The notes beneath the pieces are model-generated. The model did no database searches, had not been told where the DNA came from, and was given only the letters and a program-made list of their open reading frames with translations. The position numbers and the translations under genes are program-made. A DNA stretch of 64,000 nucleotides from an uncultured Cryomorphaceae bacterium. GTDB lineage: Bacteria; Bacteroidota; Bacteroidia; Flavobacteriales; Schleiferiaceae. Positions 27,392 to 38,300 of this stretch are shown piece by piece. Where the stretch lies: positions 36,528-100,527 of the forward strand of contig CAJWFD010000003.1 of NCBI GenBank assembly GCA_913031435.1, written 5' to 3'. Every line of letters starts with the position of its first letter. The first letter of the stretch is position 1.

Positions 27392-28420
27392 ATGAAAAAA
27401 ATATTAATTCCCTTTTTTGCTGTTTTCCTGGCAGTATCCTGTGATAACACTCTGGAAATCAACGCAGATTATGATGTCGAGAATGTAGTTTACGGTCTAC
27501 TTGATAAAGATCAAGATACCCAATGGGTGAGATTACATAGAACTTATTTAGGTCAAGATGGATTACTTGCAGGTGCAACACACAGTGATAGTTTATATTT
27601 TGACACTGCTGCGATCTATTTATCTCAGTTAAATAATGCAGATGCGGTGGTGAATACTTATGAATTTTATCGAAAAGACACCACGCTGCTAGATCCAGGT
27701 ACATTTACAACAGATAATTACAGATTATATTGGACCGATGCGCCTATAGATCCGGTCTATCGTTATAGAGTTCGGGGGTTTATCCCAGGTAATAATAATT
27801 TTGAGTCTACTACGCCAATTGTAGGATCGGTTGACATAATAAAGCCTAAGGGATTCCAGAAAATAACGTTTGGTATTAGTGATGCTGAATTCAAATGGGA
27901 TGCAGCGAAGAATGCTCGTTTATATCAAGGCTACATACACTTTAACTACAAAGAAGCTTACAGATCTAATCCAAGAGACAGTTTGATTAAAACTTTAACT
28001 TATACTCTGCCGGTGAGAACGGGAAGCAATATAAACGGCAGCGGTACATTTACTTCGGAGGTTAGTTATCAGGCCTATTTTCAGTTTTTAAGAAATAATA
28101 TAGGAACGAGTACTGAGCTAGTCCGAGTTTTTAAGTCTATCGATGTGGAAGTATTTGCTGCTGCGGATGATTACGCGACCTACATCAACGTATCTCAACC
28201 CTCTCAGGGTATTGTACAAGAGAAACCATTATTCACTAACGTAGATGGTGGAATTGGTTTGTTTTCTTCTCGTTCAAAGGGGACTAAAGACAATGTAAAG
28301 CTCAGCACTTCCTCGATGGATAGTTTATGGCGTGGCGTATTTACCTGTGATATGGGATGGTTGGATTTCCAGGGTATCGATACCTGTATATGTGTCGACG
28401 GAGAGAAAGTCTGTTTCTAG
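27392..28420 (+). CDS. DUF4249-like lipoprotein with cysteine-rich tail
   Basis: 342 residues from ATG 27392; an in-frame TTG at 27383 lies in the promoter element. Lipobox LAVSC (Cys17). The N-terminal beta domain (ENVVYGLLDKDQDTQWVRLHRTYLG) and late FTNVDGGIGLFSSRS fit the DUF4249 family, outer-membrane lipoproteins of Bacteroidota often found near TonB-dependent receptors. The last ~24 residues hold four cysteines (TCDMGWLD, DTCICVDGEKVCF), unusual for the family and possibly a disulfide knot. No TonB receptor is adjacent here. Confidence 0.7.
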   Translation: MKKILIPFFAVFLAVSCDNTLEINADYDVENVVYGLLDKDQDTQWVRLHRTYLGQDGLLAGATHSDSLYFDTAAIYLSQLNNADAVVNTYEFYRKDTTLLDPGTFTTDNYRLYWTDAPIDPVYRYRVRGFIPGNNNFESTTPIVGSVDIIKPKGFQKITFGISDAEFKWDAAKNARLYQGYIHFNYKEAYRSNPRDSLIKTLTYTLPVRTGSNINGSGTFTSEVSYQAYFQFLRNNIGTSTELVRVFKSIDVEVFAAADDYATYINVSQPSQGIVQEKPLFTNVDGGIGLFSSRSKGTKDNVKLSTSSMDSLWRGVFTCDMGWLDFQGIDTCICVDGEKVCF

Positions 28421-28447
28421 CACTGTTTACTCTTAGGACAATCTGTC

Positions 28448-28516
28448 ACATGAAGTATATCAATTACCATCATTTTGACATGAATTAAAGTGGTATTCTG
28501 CCATTTTGAACATGAA
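28448..28516 (+). repeat. Three phased ACATGAA repeats upstream of dnaK
   Basis: ACATGAA occurs at 28448-28454, 28478-28484 and 28510-28516, spaced 30 and 32 bp (about three helical turns). The second and third sit in a longer direct repeat CATTTTGA(A)CATGAATTA (28471-28487, 28502-28519). This layout suits multiple sites for one activator. Confidence 0.55.
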
Positions 28517-28534
28517 TTATTCGTAATTCAGCTG

Positions 28535-28550
28535 TGGCACAACCCTTGAT
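28535..28550 (+). promoter_or_regulatory. Candidate sigma-54 promoter of dnaK
   Basis: TGGCAC-N5-TTGAT, with the -24 GG and the -12 GA separated by exactly 10 bases as in sigma-54 promoters; the usual -12 GC is GA here. The predicted start is ~12 bp downstream, leaving a leader of ~38 bases before the dnaK ATG. Confidence 0.45.
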
Positions 28551-28597
28551 TATAAGCTCTTGTAACAAACAATTGACAAACAAAATAATTTAAGAAA

Positions 28598-30496
28598 ATG
28601 GGTAAAATCATAGGTATAGACCTTGGAACCACCAACTCTTGTGTTTCTGTAATGGAAGGAAATGAGCCAGTGGTTATTCCGAACAGTGAAGGAAAGAGAA
28701 CTACTCCGTCCATCGTTGCTTTTATAGAAGGTGGAGAGCGTAAAGTGGGGGATCCTGCAAAGCGTCAATCTATTACCAATCCAGAAAAGACGGTTTATTC
28801 TGTAAAGCGTTTCATGGGAGAGAAATTCTCTAACGTTAAAAAAGAAGCTAAAAGAGTTCCTTATAAAGTAGAAGCTGGCGATAATGACACACCACGTGTG
28901 AATATTGACGGTAGACTCTATACTCCACAGGAGATCAGTGCAATCATTCTTCAAAAAATGAAGAAAACTGCAGAAGACTACTTAGGTACGGATGTAACGG
29001 AGGCTGTTATTACTGTCCCTGCTTATTTTGATGATGCACAGCGTCAGGCAACAAAAGAAGCTGGGGAAATAGCAGGATTAAATGTACGTCGTATCATTAA
29101 TGAGCCTACTGCTGCTGCATTAGCTTATGGCCTTGATAAAAAGGGTATAGATCAAAAAATCGTAGTTTTTGACTGTGGTGGTGGTACCCATGATGTAAGT
29201 GTATTAGAGCTAGGTGATGGTGTATTTGAAGTTAAATCAACGGATGGTGATACACACTTAGGTGGTGACGATTTTGATCAGGTGATCATAGATTGGTTAG
29301 CGGAAGAGTTTATGGCTGAGGAGAGTATTGATCTTCGCGATGACAACATGGCGCTTCAACGCTTGAAAGACGCTGCTGAAAAAGCAAAGATTGAGTTGTC
29401 CTCAACGACTGCTACTGAAATCAATCTACCTTATATCACTGCAACAGCATCAGGACCTAAGCATTTAGTGCGTCCGTTGTCAAGAGCCAAGTTTGAGCAA
29501 TTGGCTGCAGAGCTTATCGAGAGAACTATTGCTCCAGCCCGTAATGCATTGAAAAGTGCAGGCTACAGTACTTCAGAGATTGACGAAGTCATATTAGTAG
29601 GAGGTACTACACGTATTCCTGCAATTCAAAATGCAGTACAAACTTTCTTTGGTAAAGAGCCTTCGAAAGGAGTAAACCCTGATGAGGTAGTTGCGATTGG
29701 AGCATCTATTCAAGGTGGTGTTCTTGCCGGTGATGTGAAAGATGTACTTCTCTTAGATGTTACGCCGCTTTCATTAGGAATTGAGACGATGGGTGGTGTA
29801 ATGACTAAATTGATCGAGTCTAACACTACGATACCCACGAAAAAGTCTGAAACGTTCTCTACTGCTGCGGATAATCAACCTTCAGTTGAGATTCATATTC
29901 TTCAAGGTGAACGTCCAATGGCTGGAGACAACAAGACTATCGGTAGATTCCATTTAGATGGTATTCCGCCGGCACAGCGAGGTGTTCCTCAAATTGAAGT
30001 CACTTTCGATATTGACTCTAATGGTATCCTTAATGTTAGTGCTAAGGATAAGAATACCGGTAAGGAGCAGAATATCCGTATTGAGGCTTCTTCAGGTTTA
30101 TCTCCTGAGGAAATCGACCGCATGAAGCAAGAGGCTGAAGCTAATGCTGATGCTGATAAAAAAGTGAAAGAGGATATTGACAAGCTTAATGCAGCGGACA
30201 GTATGATCTTTCAAGTAGAAAAGCAAATGAAGGATATTGAAGGTAAATTACCTGAAGATAAAAAAGGTCCTATTGACGCCGCTCTTTTGGAGCTTAAAGC
30301 TGCCCATGCTGCTAAAAACATCGCTGGTTGTGATGAAGCTCAAGAAAAACTAAATGCAGCATTACAAGCAGCCTCAGCGGAAATCCAAGCAGCAATGCAG
30401 GGAGCTCAAGCAGGTGATCAACCAGAGTCAGATTCTGATGCAGAAGAAGCAGGTGCTGATGATGTAACAGATGTCGACTTCGAAGAAGTAAAGTAA
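28598..30496 (+). CDS. dnaK: Chaperone DnaK (Hsp70)
   Basis: 632 residues. ATP-driven cytoplasmic chaperone. Nucleotide-binding domain starts [20 protein letters not shown]; the second phosphate loop reads [11 protein letters not shown] (192-) where most DnaK have DLGGGTFDVS, a variant I associate with flavobacterial DnaK. The linker [19 protein letters not shown] and substrate domain are complete, and the tail ends in acidic [12 protein letters not shown]. dnaJ and grpE are not adjacent. Upstream lie a sigma-54-like promoter and phased repeats; a strong terminator follows. Confidence 0.98.
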   Translation: MGKIIGIDLGTTNSCVSVMEGNEPVVIPNSEGKRTTPSIVAFIEGGERKVGDPAKRQSITNPEKTVYSVKRFMGEKFSNVKKEAKRVPYKVEAGDNDTPRVNIDGRLYTPQEISAIILQKMKKTAEDYLGTDVTEAVITVPAYFDDAQRQATKEAGEIAGLNVRRIINEPTAAALAYGLDKKGIDQKIVVFDCGGGTHDVSVLELGDGVFEVKSTDGDTHLGGDDFDQVIIDWLAEEFMAEESIDLRDDNMALQRLKDAAEKAKIELSSTTATEINLPYITATASGPKHLVRPLSRAKFEQLAAELIERTIAPARNALKSAGYSTSEIDEVILVGGTTRIPAIQNAVQTFFGKEPSKGVNPDEVVAIGASIQGGVLAGDVKDVLLLDVTPLSLGIETMGGVMTKLIESNTTIPTKKSETFSTAADNQPSVEIHILQGERPMAGDNKTIGRFHLDGIPPAQRGVPQIEVTFDIDSNGILNVSAKDKNTGKEQNIRIEASSGLSPEEIDRMKQEAEANADADKKVKEDIDKLNAADSMIFQVEKQMKDIEGKLPEDKKGPIDAALLELKAAHAAKNIAGCDEAQEKLNAALQAASAEIQAAMQGAQAGDQPESDSDAEEAGADDVTDVDFEEVK

Positions 30497-30521
30497 GTTT
30501 TCAAACTTCTTTTTAAGATAG

Positions 30522-30555
30522 AGCCTTCGCACTTAAAGTGCGGAGGCTTTTTTTT
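30522..30555 (+). terminator. dnaK terminator
   Basis: Stem AGCCTTCGCACTT / AAGTGCGGAGGCT with one G-T wobble, followed by a long T-run. Confidence 0.92.
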
Positions 30556-30591
30556 ATCTTCGAACTCTATCATTAAAAACTAAGCAATTTT

Positions 30592-32256
30592 ATGGATTTA
30601 GTTCGCCTCAACGATTTTTTAGCAACTATAGATGGATACATTGGCGGCTCAAGCTGGTTTGTGTTTGCTTTATTGGGCTCTGGAGTTTTTTTTACGATTT
30701 ATTTAAAATTCCCTCAGATAAGATATTTTTCACATGCAATAGCTGTCGTTAGGGGTAAATTCGATCGTAAAGGAGCGAAGGGTGATACTTCACATTTTCA
30801 ATCATTAACAACTGCCTTGTCCGGTACTGTCGGTACGGGAAATATAGCTGGAGTTGCCTTCGCTATTCATCTAGGTGGACCAGCTGCTTTATTTTGGATG
30901 CTCGTTACTGCGGCTCTAGGAATGACCACGAAATTTGTTGAGGTAACACTTTCTCACAAATACAGGGAGTTCGCTGCGGACGGAACAGTTTCTGGTGGGC
31001 CGATGTATTACATGAAAAATAAACTTGGGATGAAATGGATGGCAGGACTCTTCGCAGTTGCCGCCATCATCAGTTCTTTTGGAACGGGTAACATGCCGCA
31101 GGTAAATTCAATCGCGAGCTCGTTGAAAGCAACCTTTGGTATTGAAGAGATTGTTACGGGTGCTGTTTTATCGGTTCTATTAGGTTTAATTATTCTCGGA
31201 GGAATCAAGCGTATAGCTGCGGTAACTGAAAAATTAGTTCCAATGATGGCTGTGATCTATGTGGTAGGGGCTCTTTCTGTGATAATCATGAATTATGAGA
31301 ATATAATCCCCTCATTTATCAGCATTTTTGCAGACGTTTTCAGCGGATCTGCGGCTTCTGGTGGCTTCTTAGGAGCTACCATTGCATATGCCTTTAATAG
31401 AGGAGTTAATCGCGGATTGTTTTCTAATGAAGCTGGACAAGGTTCTGCGCCCATCGCCCATGCAGCAGCAAAAGCTGAACACCCTGTGAGTGAGGGAATG
31501 GTTGCGATTTTGGAGCCATTTATTGATACTATTGTGATATGTTCTATCACAGGATTAACCTTATTGAGTTCAGGTGTTTGGAACGAGAAACATGTCAACG
31601 ATTTTAGCTTTTCTGATATGTTATTGGTGGAAGGAGAGTTAAACGAGGAAACAGACGCCAGCGTGCTGTTTGATTATTTCAACTCCAATGGAGACATTAA
31701 TGAATTTTCAGGCGATCTGGTGGTAACTGATGGAATTCCTAGAGGTATTACAGTGTTGCACGCACGATCCATCGCAGAAGAGGTAACCATTTCAAATGGA
31801 GAAACACTTTTTACGGGGGTTTTAACTGTTGATAATGGGAGGCTACAAAATCCTTCGGGTTATTCTTTTCGTGGGAAATCTTTAGTGCATAGTGCGCCGT
31901 TAACCGCAATAGCATTTAATAAGGGACTTTTTGGGGATTACGGACAATATATCGTCGCGATTGGGTTACTGCTTTTTGCATTTTCCACAGCTATTTCATG
32001 GAGCTATTATGGGGGGAGAAGTGTGACTTATTTGTTTGGTGTTGAATATGTTAAATACTACAGAATACTCTATGTTATTGGTTTCTTTTTGGCAGCAATA
32101 ATCGATACTACGATCATTTGGACTTTTGCTGGCATAGCTATTGCTCTGATGACCATTCCGAACCTATTAGGGATCTTCTTGTTAAGAAAAGACATGAAGA
32201 AAAGCATAGAGGAATACAAGGAACATCTTGATAAAAACTTTCAGACTAAGATTTAA
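30592..32256 (+). CDS. AGCS-family sodium:amino-acid symporter with a large insert
   Basis: 554 residues. Alanine/glycine:cation symporter family, inner membrane. Signatures: [20 protein letters not shown] near the N-terminus, [38 protein letters not shown] and, near the end, [22 protein letters not shown]. Between residues ~328 and ~430 there are ~100 extra residues, polar and strand-rich ([20 protein letters not shown]), where usual AGCS proteins have a short loop; it probably forms an extra-membrane domain. Otherwise complete. Confidence 0.92.
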   Translation: MDLVRLNDFLATIDGYIGGSSWFVFALLGSGVFFTIYLKFPQIRYFSHAIAVVRGKFDRKGAKGDTSHFQSLTTALSGTVGTGNIAGVAFAIHLGGPAALFWMLVTAALGMTTKFVEVTLSHKYREFAADGTVSGGPMYYMKNKLGMKWMAGLFAVAAIISSFGTGNMPQVNSIASSLKATFGIEEIVTGAVLSVLLGLIILGGIKRIAAVTEKLVPMMAVIYVVGALSVIIMNYENIIPSFISIFADVFSGSAASGGFLGATIAYAFNRGVNRGLFSNEAGQGSAPIAHAAAKAEHPVSEGMVAILEPFIDTIVICSITGLTLLSSGVWNEKHVNDFSFSDMLLVEGELNEETDASVLFDYFNSNGDINEFSGDLVVTDGIPRGITVLHARSIAEEVTISNGETLFTGVLTVDNGRLQNPSGYSFRGKSLVHSAPLTAIAFNKGLFGDYGQYIVAIGLLLFAFSTAISWSYYGGRSVTYLFGVEYVKYYRILYVIGFFLAAIIDTTIIWTFAGIAIALMTIPNLLGIFLLRKDMKKSIEEYKEHLDKNFQTKI

Positions 32257-32346
32257 TACTCAATTGAGTGAACGCTCTTAAACCCTTGACGTGCGTGGCT
32301 ATCTTATAGACTGTACTTTATTATATTCGTTACATAATTTATTTTG

Positions 32347-35300
32347 ATGAAAAATTACATATTAACAGGATTGTTTTTATTGGCTTCATTATCATCGTTC
32401 GCTCAAAGTGATACGGCTACGTTTACTAGAGGTGCGTATGGTGTTCAAGCAGTTTTTCCTGTAAACATAAATTCCCAATCTTCGTGTGCAGATACGTTAG
32501 GAGTATCAATACCTACGGGTCATTGGATCTCTTCTATACAACTGTCTTATCAAGTTGAAACTACAGGTGGTTTCTTTGGTGGCAGTGCACCAAATGATGT
32601 TGGAACCTACGTAGAGCTTCAGAGTGAGAACTCAAAAGAGGCTGCCCTTACTTATGGTACATCTGGTACGAATGGTACTACTGAAATATTGACTCGTACC
32701 ATCACTGATTTTAACGGAGCAGTAACAGATACTTTCCTGGTCTTTAAGGTTCACGCATTACGTCAGGGCTTTAATACGGTTTGCGATACAAATTCAGCAA
32801 TGTTTACGGACAGTACGTTGACAATTATTGTTAATCATTATCCAGCTCCTACATGTTTCCAGCCTACAAATCTATCTGTGGATTGGACCATGAGCAATCA
32901 AGCTGAATTATCTTGGACTTCTGGCGGTGCGTCGTCTTGGGAAATTGAATATGGTGCACCTGGTTTTGTTTTAGGTAGTGGCAATAGAATCAGTGTGTTA
33001 ACAAATCCATTTATACTATCAGGTTTAACGGCATCAACTTCGTATGAGTTTTTTGTTCGTGACTCTTGCGCCGTGGGATCAACGAGTATATGGTCAATCT
33101 CAGCAGAGGATTCCACGCTGTGTGCTCCGGTTACTTTTACAACGTCGTACCTGGAAGAGTTTGATAATACAACGGATTGGGTTCCAGGTACCGGCTTTGA
33201 TAACGATGGATCAACTATAGCGTCTTGTTGGCAACGTAACCCGACCAGTCCTAACGGTGGACAGGGCTATGCCTTCGGGGTTGGAACAGATTCTACAGGA
33301 ACACCAGGTACGGGGCCTTCCTCTGACCGCAGTGGTACAGGCCAATATATCTACGCTGAAGCCTCAGGTGCTTCTAACCAGAGTGTAGCGACGATAACCT
33401 CGCCTCTTATGGATCTGACTGCTTTGTCTGTGCCAGAACTTAATTTCTACTACCACATGCGTGGTGCTCAAATTAATGAGCTCAAAACGGAGGTTTGGTC
33501 GAAAACATTAGGTTGGGTTGTGATGGGGAGTATTAATGGTCCTCAACAATTGGCTCTCTCTGATACTTTTCTATTGAAAACATATACGCTAAGTCAGTTT
33601 GCAAACGATACTGTTTTAGTTAGATTTTCGGCCGCTAGAGGGTTTGGAAATGATAATCAAGCAGATATAGCTATTGATGACTTTGGATTTCAGGAAGCTC
33701 CAACTTGCCCAGATCCATCTCAACTTTCCGTGGTTGCTAGAACTTTAACTTCTGTAACACTAGGATGGACCGCTGTAAATGCGACAACCTGGGACATTCA
33801 GTATGGCACTCCCACTGCAGCCTTAGGTGCTACGGCGAACACTACCACTAATGTAACCTCTAATCCTGGCACGATATCAGGTTTAATCTCAGGAGTAACC
33901 TATCAGTTTTGGTTAAGGGAAGTTTGCAGCCCATCGGATAAGTCAGGATGGATAGGACCTATTTTAGGAACGACCCATTGTTCTTCTGTTACTGCACCTT
34001 GGTCAGAAGATTTTGATTCAACTATATGGACTCCAGGCTCTGGTACATATAACGCAGGGGATACACTTGCGCCTTGTTGGTCACGTTCACCTGAAGCAGA
34101 TACGCTTCCATCTTCTGATTTTGCCTGGGGAATAAGAGGTTCTGCTACTTTTACTAATCAGACGGGGCCTAACTCAGATTTTAGTGGTTCTGGAAACTAT
34201 GCATATACAGAAGCAACAAGGGGTGCTCCAAATCAAGAAGCGTTTTTAGAATCTCCATTACTTGATCTTAGCTTACTATTAAAGCCAAAAGTTAGTTTCT
34301 ACTACCACATGCGCGGTTTCTACATTAATACATTGAAACTACAAGTTTGGGTAGATTCTACACAAACCTGGAATACATATTTTACCCAGCAAGGTAACCA
34401 AGGAAATCAATGGGTTTATACGGAGATTGATCTTGCGGGTTTTGCCGGAGATACAATTGCACTCAGATGGTCTGGGACAAAAGGAAATGGCGCGCAAGGA
34501 GATATCGCTATTGATGAAATTGTTGTTGACGACCAGCCTCTATGTCCTGATCCATCAGCATTTGCAATGACAGATGTCACTTCTTCCTCGGCTACATTCA
34601 CTTGGACTACAGGTGGTTCAACTACATGGAATCTCGTGGTAGGTACAGCAGGGTTCACACCGAGTGCAACAGGTTCTACCAACCTTACGGCTACAACGGG
34701 TGTTGCCACAGGGTTACTTTCGGGAACCAGTTATGATGCTTACGTGCGTGATACGTGTGGCGCGTTAGGAGCTTCTTTATGGATTGGCCCCATCACATTT
34801 AACACACTTTGCGACCCATATACGGCACCTTATACAGAGGACTTCGATAGCACAGCATGGGTCGAGGGAGGAAACTTTAACGCTGGTCTCATAGACGACT
34901 GTTGGCAAAGGGGGGATACCACGGAGTATTTCTTTAAAGCAGGTCAAGGAGCTACCCCAAGTAATAATACGGGGCCTTCAGGAGATCATACTTCCGGGTC
35001 AGCGGGGTACATTCATTCTGAGGCCAATACTGGTTTCGGAGGAAGTACAGTGTTCGATAATAGCATTACCTCACCATTGATTGATGTTAGTCCATTAACT
35101 ACTCCAGAACTTTCTTTCTGGTATCATATGTACGGATCACTCATTAATAAGCTTGTGATTCAAGGGCGCTCTACTGGCGGTAGTTGGACTACATTGTCTA
35201 CCATCACAGGACAGCAGCAGACGGCATCAACAGATGTATGGAAAGAAGCTGTAATTGATTTAGCTACTTATGCGGGAGATACTCTTCAAATTCGCTGGGT

Positions 35301-38300
35301 AGCCTACAGATATCAAGGTGGTCAAAACCGAGTAGACATAAGCATAGATGATGTGGATATTCATGAAAAACCTAACTGTCCTAAACCGACACTTTTTTCA
35401 GCATCTAATACCACCAGTACCGGGGTAGACTTGAGCTGGACAACTGGAGGTGCTTCGTCATGGCAAATTGAATATGGTACTCCTGGTCATTCTGTTGGTT
35501 CAGGAACCTTTATGGGTACGACAGTTAATCCATATACATTGACAGGTCTTCAAGCCAACACCACCTATGATGTTTATGTACGTGACTCATGTGCCGTTGG
35601 TGATGTTAGTCCATGGGTTGGGCCGATAACCTTAACCACGTTGTGTGGTATGGTGACAGCACCATGGATAGAGGATTTTGAAGGATTGGGTTTTGACGCC
35701 ACATCTGGAGATATCGACCAATGTTATACCACGAGTTCAAGTACAACCTACTTTTGGCAAACTGGTCAAGGAGCTACACCAACAGCAAATACAGGTCCAA
35801 GTGTTGACCATACTTCAGGTACTGGTAAATATGGATATATCGAGTCTAATTTTGGATTTGGAGGCGATGGCGATGCTGAAATGATTTCTGCTGAAATTGA
35901 TTTAGACACATTGAGTACTCCGGAACTTAGATTCTGGTGGCATGCTGCTGGAAGTAACCTAGATGAAATGGAAATTGATGTCTACAGCGGAGGTTCATGG
36001 TCGACAGAACTAACAATTAATACCACAAACTTTACCTTCCAATCCTCACCCTCAGATCCTTGGGAAGAAGCGGTAGTAGATTTAACATCCTATGTTGGTG
36101 ATACTATTAAAATTCGCTTTACGGGCTACAGAACATCCACTTTTGGATTCGCTGCTGTTCGGGCTGATTGGGGTATTGACGATATTAAAGTAGACAACGC
36201 ACCAACTTGTTTGAAACCAACGTTATTGTCAAGTACCGCTAACACTACGACGAGTGTAACCATAGGTTGGACTACTGGAGGTGCATCTAATTGGCAAGTG
36301 GAATATGGTCCAGCAGGATTTACAGCTGGTTCTGGAACGTTAGTTTCAACGAGTACTAATCCGTATACGATTACAGGATTAACCCCATCTACCTTTTACG
36401 ACTTCTGGGTTCGAGATTCTTGTAGTGCAACAGACTTGAGTGACTGGGCAGGCCCATTATCAGCAGCAACTGCATGTGGAAACGCCGTTGCGCCTTACTT
36501 TGAAAACTTTGATTATGGCTTTGACGGCGGCATAGACATTAATGGTGCAAATGGTGGACACAATATTGGAGCAACAATCAGCCCATGTTGGACCCGAACT
36601 GATACCGACACAAATTATCGATGGGGTGGAAGAGACGGAACAACTGCGACGGGTAATACTGGACCAAACGGAGATAACACCAGCGGCACAGGAAGTTATG
36701 TATATACTGAATCTAGCTATTCTTCAGGTACACCTACTGCGACGCTTACCTCGCCTAGTATCAATTTAACTGCGCTAACTGCTCCAGAGATGCATTTCTA
36801 TTATCATATCTATGCGAACACTGGATCTCAGGGAACGCTGGTGTGGAGTATAAGAGATATTGCTGCGGGTTCATGGGTCGCGTTAGACTCCATTTCAGGT
36901 AACCAAGGAAATCAGTGGATTGAGGTCGTCGAAGATTTAAGTGCTTATGTAAATAAGACGGTAGAAATCAAGTTCACAACAACGAAGTCTAGCGGGAACA
37001 CACCACAACAAGGAGATATTGCTTTAGATGATTTAAGCATTATAGAGGCTCCAACTTGTATTGATCCCACGGCGGTAATTGCAGTGGCTTCATCAGCAAC
37101 ATCTGCGGATGTTAGTTGGACTTCTGGTGGGGCAACGGCATGGCAAATAGAATATGGTTCTACAGGTTTTACTCCTGGTTCTGGAACTATCGTCAATGCG
37201 TTGACGAATCCTTATACGGTCAGCGGATTAACTCTTGGTGCTACCTACGATTTCTATGTTCGTGATTCATGTGGTGTAGGTGATGTCAGTGCATGGGTAG
37301 GCCCATCTTCAGCAACGTTATTTAGTTGTGTGGGTGGCTGTGCTTATACACTGGAGTTAACAGATGATTATGGTGACGGATGGACCGCAAACAATCAAAA
37401 CACGACGTTCCATCAATTGGCTATAACAGCTGGTACTGTGACCACGAACTTTACAATGAGTTCCACTTCTGGAGCTGCAGCTTCTTCGGAGACGTTTACG
37501 TTTAATGTTTGTGATGGTGACACCTTGTATCTTGATTTTATTGATAACGGTAATTGGGAGAGTGAATGTGGTTTCACACTTTCGGATCCTAATGGAGTAG
37601 TGGTAGCGACTGTTGCTGGAGCTGCCAATGCTGGAGACCCCGGAGCAATGGCCGCTGGTATACAGTATCAAGGAGCTGCGAATTGTAGCTCACCATGTCC
37701 AGCTCCAGTCCCAGCATTTACCTACACTGATACCTTCTTGAGTGTTGATTTCGATGCAACTACTTCTACAGGTGCAACGTTAACTTTTGCTTGGGATTTC
37801 GGTGATGGTAATAATGGCTCAGGTGATTTACCAACCCATATTTACAGCGCTGGTGGCACGTATATAGTAGAACTTACAGCTACTGATTCTTGTGGTCAAA
37901 GTGTGGCATTCTCAGATACCTTAACGATTTGCGATGAGTTGGTAGCTGTTGTGACTTATACCCAAAGTACTTTTAACATCACTTTTGATGCATCTGGTAC
38001 TACAGGAGCAACAGGCGCAACATGGGATTTTGGTGATGGAAATACTGGGACAGGATTAAATCCTACTCACACGTATAGTGGTTCAGGTAATTTTGCAGTT
38101 GATGTGACCATTACGAATACTTGTGGAGCTACTGTAGATACTACTATTTACGTTACTATGTGTGTTCAGCCAAACGCAACATTTAGTGCAAAGATACTCA
38201 GTGCCGGTGGTGGTGGAATGATCGTTCAGTTCGATGGAACTAATTCTACAGGAGGTAATAGCTTTGCTTGGAACTTTGGTGATGGGAATACCAATTATTT

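Noticed and set aside
28528..28954. Antisense frames over the dnaK promoter and 5' end
   Set aside because: They overlap the strongly supported dnaK gene and show low-complexity Leu/Phe/Ser composition only.
32851..37320. CRISPR-like periodicity
   Set aside because: The repeats are protein-coding modules of ~840 bp in one continuous gene; no short identical repeats with unique spacers exist anywhere in the window.
34416..37671. Several long antisense frames inside the adhesin gene
   Set aside because: They mirror the repetitive Thr/Ser/Gly-rich adhesin sequence and have no independent start signals or recognisable protein features.
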